This document shows positions 39,620-42,965 of a DNA stretch of 42,965 bases, in pieces. The translations under genes and the position numbers were made by a program. Position 1 is the stretch's first letter; each line of letters opens with the position of its first letter. Under the pieces are notes generated by a model that had not been told where the DNA came from, made no database searches, and saw nothing but the letters and a program-made list of their open reading frames with translations. This DNA is from Cryobacterium ruanii (GTDB taxonomy: Bacteria > Actinomycetota > Actinomycetes > Actinomycetales > Microbacteriaceae), in the NCBI RefSeq assembly GCF_004404055.1, contig NZ_SOHK01000006.1, positions 1-42,965 of the forward strand, given 5' to 3'.

Positions 39620-41116
39620 ATGACTGCTGCGAACATCCTAGAAGCGACTAACTCGGGCGTGCTCAACGATCTTGAACCTCGCGAGGTATTCCGATTCTTC
39701 GAAGTGCTTACGAGCATCCCGCGAGGCTCAGGCAACGAGGAACAGGTCGCCAACTGGGTCGTGGATTTCGCGCGCTCGCTCGGACTCGAGGCGACAAAGG
39801 ATGAACTGCACTGTGTTCTCGTGCGTAAGCCCGGTCAACGAGGTCTCGAAGATGCAGCGCCGCTGATTCTGCACGGCCACCTCGATATGGTGTGCGAAAA
39901 GGCAGAGGGTGTCGAGTTCGACTTCGTAAATCAACCGTTGAGCCTGGTGGTCGACGGCGAGTACATCTCGGCAACGGGAACATCTTTGGGGGCGGACAAC
40001 GGAATCGGAGTGTCCTACATTCTCGCGCTGCTGGAATCAGAGGAGATTCCGCATCCGCCGCTAGAGGCAGTCCTGACAGCCATGGAGGAAAAAGGGAAGA
40101 TGGGGGCCGGACAATTCGACGTCGCGCAACTCACCGGGCGTCGCATGATCGACTTCAACTGGATCACCGACGAAGAGATCCTCGCGGGGTGTAGTGGAGA
40201 CGTGACATTCACGGTTGATGTCCCAGGCGAGTTCGAGCCGGCACCGGACGCGTTGACGACTGCTCGTTCGCTTGAAGTGCGCGGTCTCAATGGCGGTCAC
40301 TGCGAATTCGACATTCAGCTGGAGCGCGCGAACGCTCTGCAGGTGCTGGCCCGCGCGGCCCACAAGCTGTCGGGTGCACACGAGTTGCGCATTGCCGATC
40401 CTTTTGGAGGTGCTCAGAATAGTGCTATCCCCGCCGACGCATCCGTAGTCATCGTTTTTAATGACAGGGACACGGAATCTATCAAGGCTCTCATCGCCGA
40501 GCTCGATGAAGATCTCAAGAATGAATACCAAATATCTGACCCCGCGATTCGTGTCGAGCTCAAGGATGCAGAGCGTCCCGATGTTGTGTTCTCCCGCGCA
40601 GCCGGGTTGCGGCTCATCTCTGTTCTGCGCCTCATCCCCCATGGGGTGGTGAGTTGGAATCTGCACGTACCCGGTCGGGTAGAGACATCGAACAACGTCG
40701 GAACGGTGCGGACGACTCCCGAGGGTGCTCGCGTGATGTCGACGGTCACGTCGGCTGTTACATCGCGCAAGCACGAGTTGATCGAGCGGGTGCAGGCACT
40801 CGTGGCGCTTGCAGGTGGCGGCGTAGTGTGCGAGCTCTATGGCCTCGACGCTCCAGAGTTTCCCTATCGTCCTCAATCCCAACTTCTTGCCACGGCATCC
40901 GAGGCCTATCGGGACGTGCTCGGCAAGGAGCCTAATGTCGAGGTGTCGCAGTGCTCTCTCGAGCTCGGGATGTTCAGTAGGCGGGTGCCGGTGGCCGATA
41001 TCATCTCGATTGGCACCGAGCTTCAGGCCTTGCATTCCGCCGTAGAAAGGGTAAATCACAAGTCAGTGGAACGTGTCTGGCCGTTGATCAAGGCGGTCGT
41101 TTCGCGGCTGAGATAG
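39620..41116 (+). CDS. PepD-like aminoacyl-histidine dipeptidase (M20 family)
   Basis: A 498-residue metallopeptidase. PepD-type features are LEPREVFRFFEVLTSIPRGS, the metal site LILHGHLDMVCEK (His87, Asp89), GADNGIGVSYILALLE (Asp126), and the Glu pair TAMEEKGKMGAG (156-157). The position of the next metal-binding Asp, normally in a Leu-Asp-Ser-Glu motif, appears to be Asn180 (MIDFNWITDEEILAGC). A C-terminal His is present (ALHSAVERVNHKSVERVW). The enzyme may have shifted metal use or substrate. ATG 39620 follows GAGAGGG. Being last in a transporter operon, it may hydrolyse an imported peptide-like or amide-linked compound, but this is a guess. Confidence 0.88.
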   Translation: MTAANILEATNSGVLNDLEPREVFRFFEVLTSIPRGSGNEEQVANWVVDFARSLGLEATKDELHCVLVRKPGQRGLEDAAPLILHGHLDMVCEKAEGVEFDFVNQPLSLVVDGEYISATGTSLGADNGIGVSYILALLESEEIPHPPLEAVLTAMEEKGKMGAGQFDVAQLTGRRMIDFNWITDEEILAGCSGDVTFTVDVPGEFEPAPDALTTARSLEVRGLNGGHCEFDIQLERANALQVLARAAHKLSGAHELRIADPFGGAQNSAIPADASVVIVFNDRDTESIKALIAELDEDLKNEYQISDPAIRVELKDAERPDVVFSRAAGLRLISVLRLIPHGVVSWNLHVPGRVETSNNVGTVRTTPEGARVMSTVTSAVTSRKHELIERVQALVALAGGGVVCELYGLDAPEFPYRPQSQLLATASEAYRDVLGKEPNVEVSQCSLELGMFSRRVPVADIISIGTELQALHSAVERVNHKSVERVWPLIKAVVSRLR

Positions 41117-41445
41117 ACAGAAGCGGTCTGGGAACAATGTGGTCAACGGGCCACCGCCGTTCGCCGACGGACGTCGTCGTGCTTTCTGTTCACGCTCCGT
41201 GTCGAGTCGCGGAACCTCGACCATACTTCCGTTGTTTCATTCACCTTGAGTCGACGGCTTGGGCCGTTACCTCTACGGTGGTGAGTTCCACTTGACCGCT
41301 GGAGGAGGAATCGGTTGCCGGTTTCCGTGGTGCCTCGATGTGTTCAAAACGCTAAGCGGGGTGCGCCCACTCGATCTGATTACCTTGCTTTCATTGGAGG
41401 CAAGGCACGCTTGATCAACTGTGCCCACTTAGGCCAGACTGAACC
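41117..41445. other. Gene-free stretch after the operon
   Basis: No clear gene. A TTG at 41315 with GGAGGAGG about 9 nt upstream opens a 75-codon frame with no recognisable domain that overlaps the next gene in another frame. No strong terminator was seen after the peptidase gene. Confidence 0.4.
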
Positions 41446-41694
41446 ATGGACGCCATTCAGGAAAGGCATGCGGTCGATGACGTGGCTCGTCGGCTTGAGG
41501 TGCGATACTCGGACGTTCCCGCGGATCGAGTGCATGCGGTAGTGACGGCATGTTATGACTCTTTGTCAGACAAGCCGATCAGAGATTTCATCCCGGTTTT
41601 GGTCGAGCACGAGGCCCGCTCCCGTCTTCGCGCCGAGCGACCGGAGACTCACAGCACGCGTGATGCCGGTTCTGCTGGGTCGCACGACAAATAG
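41446..41694 (+). CDS. Three-helix bundle dimerization domain protein, 82 aa
   Basis: The sequence VDDVARRLEVRYSDVPADRV, HAVVTACYDSLSDKPIRDF and IPVLVEHEARSRL matches the small actinobacterial family annotated as three-helix bundle dimerization domain. Members form short helical bundles of unknown role and are often near stress or regulatory genes. The ATG at 41446 has only a weak upstream purine stretch. Tail residues after about 62 are variable. The surrounding DNA contains decayed regulators. Confidence 0.7.
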   Translation: MDAIQERHAVDDVARRLEVRYSDVPADRVHAVVTACYDSLSDKPIRDFIPVLVEHEARSRLRAERPETHSTRDAGSAGSHDK

Positions 41695-41733
41695 TTTGCT
41701 CGTGGTCGTCTGGCCTGAACATTCGCGCCTGGC

Positions 41734-42286
41734 TCAAATCGATGAATTACCGAGGAAGGGCTTACGCTGGCGGTGAGCTTTGCGCCACCAGTGCCACGAG
41801 GGACAGGGAGCCACACGTGCACTGCGCGCGTCAGGTCGGCGACGAACCCGGGGCGCATGTATCGGCGCGGTTGAAGCCACCAACAGTTCCAGGGCTGCGG
41901 CATCGGTTGGGCCGGGGTCGGCAATGTACGTCATCATTCGTTGTCCGCTGCCGCCCGGGAGGTGAAGGACCTCGAAACTGAGGTCGAAGTCTCCAACCTC
42001 GGGGTGGTGGAAACGCTTTACACCGCTCACGCACTGTTGGACTAAGTGCTTCGTCCATATTGCAGCGAAGTCGGGGCTCTTGAGGGTGAGTTCGCCGATG
42101 AGGTGGGTCAGCTCGGCGTCGTTCTGGTGTTGGGTGGCGATGAATCGCAAGAATGCCACGGCGAGGGTGGGCCGATCAAATGGCCGGCCTGGCGCGTCCA
42201 AGTCGGTGTGCCCGGCGACGAGCAGATGCCCGAGCGGGTTCCAAGCCAAAAATTCGTTCCGTCGGCGCATGATCACGGTCGGCCAA
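41734..42286 (-). pseudogene. MmyB-like regulator, ligand-binding domain fragment
   Basis: On the minus strand the frame reads PTVIMRRRNEFLAWNPLGHL, then FIATQHQNDAELTHLIGELT, KSPDFAAIWTKHLVQQC, HHPEVGDFDLSFEVLHLPGG and MMTYIADPGPTDAAALELLV. This is the MmyB ligand-binding domain of XRE-type regulators. The N-terminal HTH is missing: upstream the sequence runs into a 17-bp tandem repeat and then into an unrelated GAF-domain remnant. The last 40 residues are also unlike the family. It is a truncated gene. Confidence 0.75.
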
Positions 42287-42317
42287 TGATCACGGTCGGC
42301 CAATGATCACGGTCGGC
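42270..42317. repeat. 17-bp tandem direct repeat, about 2.8 copies
   Basis: TGATCACGGTCGGCCAA occurs at 42270-42286 and 42287-42303, and the first 14 bases again at 42304-42317. It lies exactly at the junction of the MmyB and GAF remnants. The unit includes the TGATCA palindrome. Confidence 0.95.
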
Positions 42318-42760
42318 ACGTGCTTCATCGCGTTCAGCAGACGAATTTGATTTCGAAACAGATTCAGTGCCCCGATGGTATTCGGATGACACCGCATGGG
42401 AATGGCGGGTACGGATCGGAAACCCTGCGATAGCGCTGCCGCCTGAAAATCTGGATAAGGATTTCCCTCGGCACCAATATCGCTCAGCGTGACTACTGTG
42501 CCGGTGCGGTAGGCACCAAGGCACGGGCCGGCGCCGGCTTGGTGTTGGAGTGCTTCGACGTACTAGCTTTGTCGCTCGTGGAGACGATGACCCGAAGTTT
42601 GCCATGTAGGTCCGCCGATAACGGACCAGCTGCCGTAGCGTCGAGTCACACAATGCATTGATCGACCAGGGTAAGCAAGAGATCAGCAGATTCGTACTCT
42701 CCCACCAACGCGTGAGCGAGTGCCACGAACGCGACGCTGACGAGCGCGGCGCCTGACAAA
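42304..42760 (-). pseudogene. GAF domain (GAF/ANTAR-type) regulator remnant
   Basis: Reading leftward, pieces of one GAF domain are spread over frames: FVALAHALVGEYESADLLLT then LVDQCIV, a TGA at 42646-42648, then ATAAGPLSADLHGKLRVIVS, a frameshift after SDKAS, then YVEALQHQAGAGPCLGAYRT, VVTLSDIGAEGNPYPDFQAA, GFRSVPAIPMRCHPNTIGAL and NLFRNQIRLLNA. These match the GAF domain of actinobacterial GAF-ANTAR RNA-binding regulators. The ANTAR part is absent; the sequence is cut at the 17-bp repeats. One stop and at least one frameshift make it non-functional. Confidence 0.75.
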
Positions 42761-42965
42761 ATCGGCAGGCCAGCCACTGTGGACTCCAACTCTGGGGCTC
42801 GGGAACGAACGCTTGTAGGTAGTGGATGTCGGACTACGGCGCTGGACTGTCAGCGACGGTGAAGAAGTAGGCCAAATACGACGGTGTAAAACTAGGCCAC
42901 TGTTGTCTTATTATTGTGCCGCGTTCTGGGCTCGGACTGAAGGCAGGGATTCGATTCCGGTGTTC
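42761..42965. other. Window edge, possible insertion-sequence end
   Basis: No gene. Two short direct repeats TAGGCCA (42868-42874 and 42893-42899) lie 25 bp apart, recalling the multiple terminal repeats of IS21-type elements, but no transposase is inside the window to confirm this. Confidence 0.2.

Noticed and set aside
42868..42899. Definite IS21 left end
   Set aside because: Two 7-bp repeats alone are not enough and the rest of the element would lie outside the window.

Overview
The window looks like chromosomal DNA of a GC-rich Gram-positive actinobacterium. Supporting signs are frequent GTG and TTG starts, strong AAGGAGG-type ribosome binding sites, lipoprotein solute-binding proteins, and actinobacterial families (GAF/ANTAR and MmyB-like regulators, a three-helix-bundle dimerization domain). 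A member of Microbacteriaceae is a reasonable guess, but the sequence does not prove it.

Layout. (1) 1-1834 is insertion-sequence debris: the 3' end of an IS30 transposase, then an IS3-family transposase gene cut in two by a complete IS110-family element. (2) 1891-11738 is an accessory region: a hypothetical protein, a PH-like/SHOCT protein broken by an in-frame stop, a GNAT-like protein, then three minus-strand genes that look like phage or foreign-DNA defence (OLD-type ATPase/TOPRIM nuclease, DUF262-DUF1524 protein, DUF4238 protein), a decayed tRNA, an excisionase-like HTH protein and a cupin-DUF2249 protein. (3) 12024-14012 is a short-type aconitase on the minus strand. (4) 14712-41116 is one large catabolic locus. 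(5) 41446-42965 is decayed DNA with a small helical protein and a chimera of two broken regulator genes joined at a 17-bp tandem repeat.

The catabolic locus is the main interest. A ribose-type ABC transporter is followed, with 4-bp overlaps, by a glycerol-1-phosphate-dehydrogenase-like enzyme, an FGGY kinase and a HAD phosphatase. A second transcription unit encodes acetoin-dehydrogenase-like E1 alpha and E1 beta, a free-standing 80-residue lipoyl domain, a GlpD-like polyol-phosphate dehydrogenase, a second FGGY kinase, a class II aldolase and a free-standing E2 catalytic domain. Next come a SorC-family regulator (minus strand), an unknown small ORF coupled to a lipoate-ligase-like protein, a BKACE (DUF849) enzyme, an epoxide hydrolase, and a second ribose-type ABC transporter with two different permeases and a PepD-like dipeptidase. 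E2 is thus split into two genes, with no peripheral-subunit-binding domain and no E3, and a lipoate ligase homologue is supplied nearby.

Four promoters in this locus carry TGAAT/TGAT-type palindromes just downstream of the -10 box (14755, 22443, 33280-33313, 34681). The inferred picture is a single regulon, probably under the SorC protein, for uptake, phosphorylation and oxidation of a polyol-like substrate followed by TPP/lipoate-dependent conversion of an alpha-hydroxyketone or 2-oxo acid to an acyl-CoA. The substrate is not identified.
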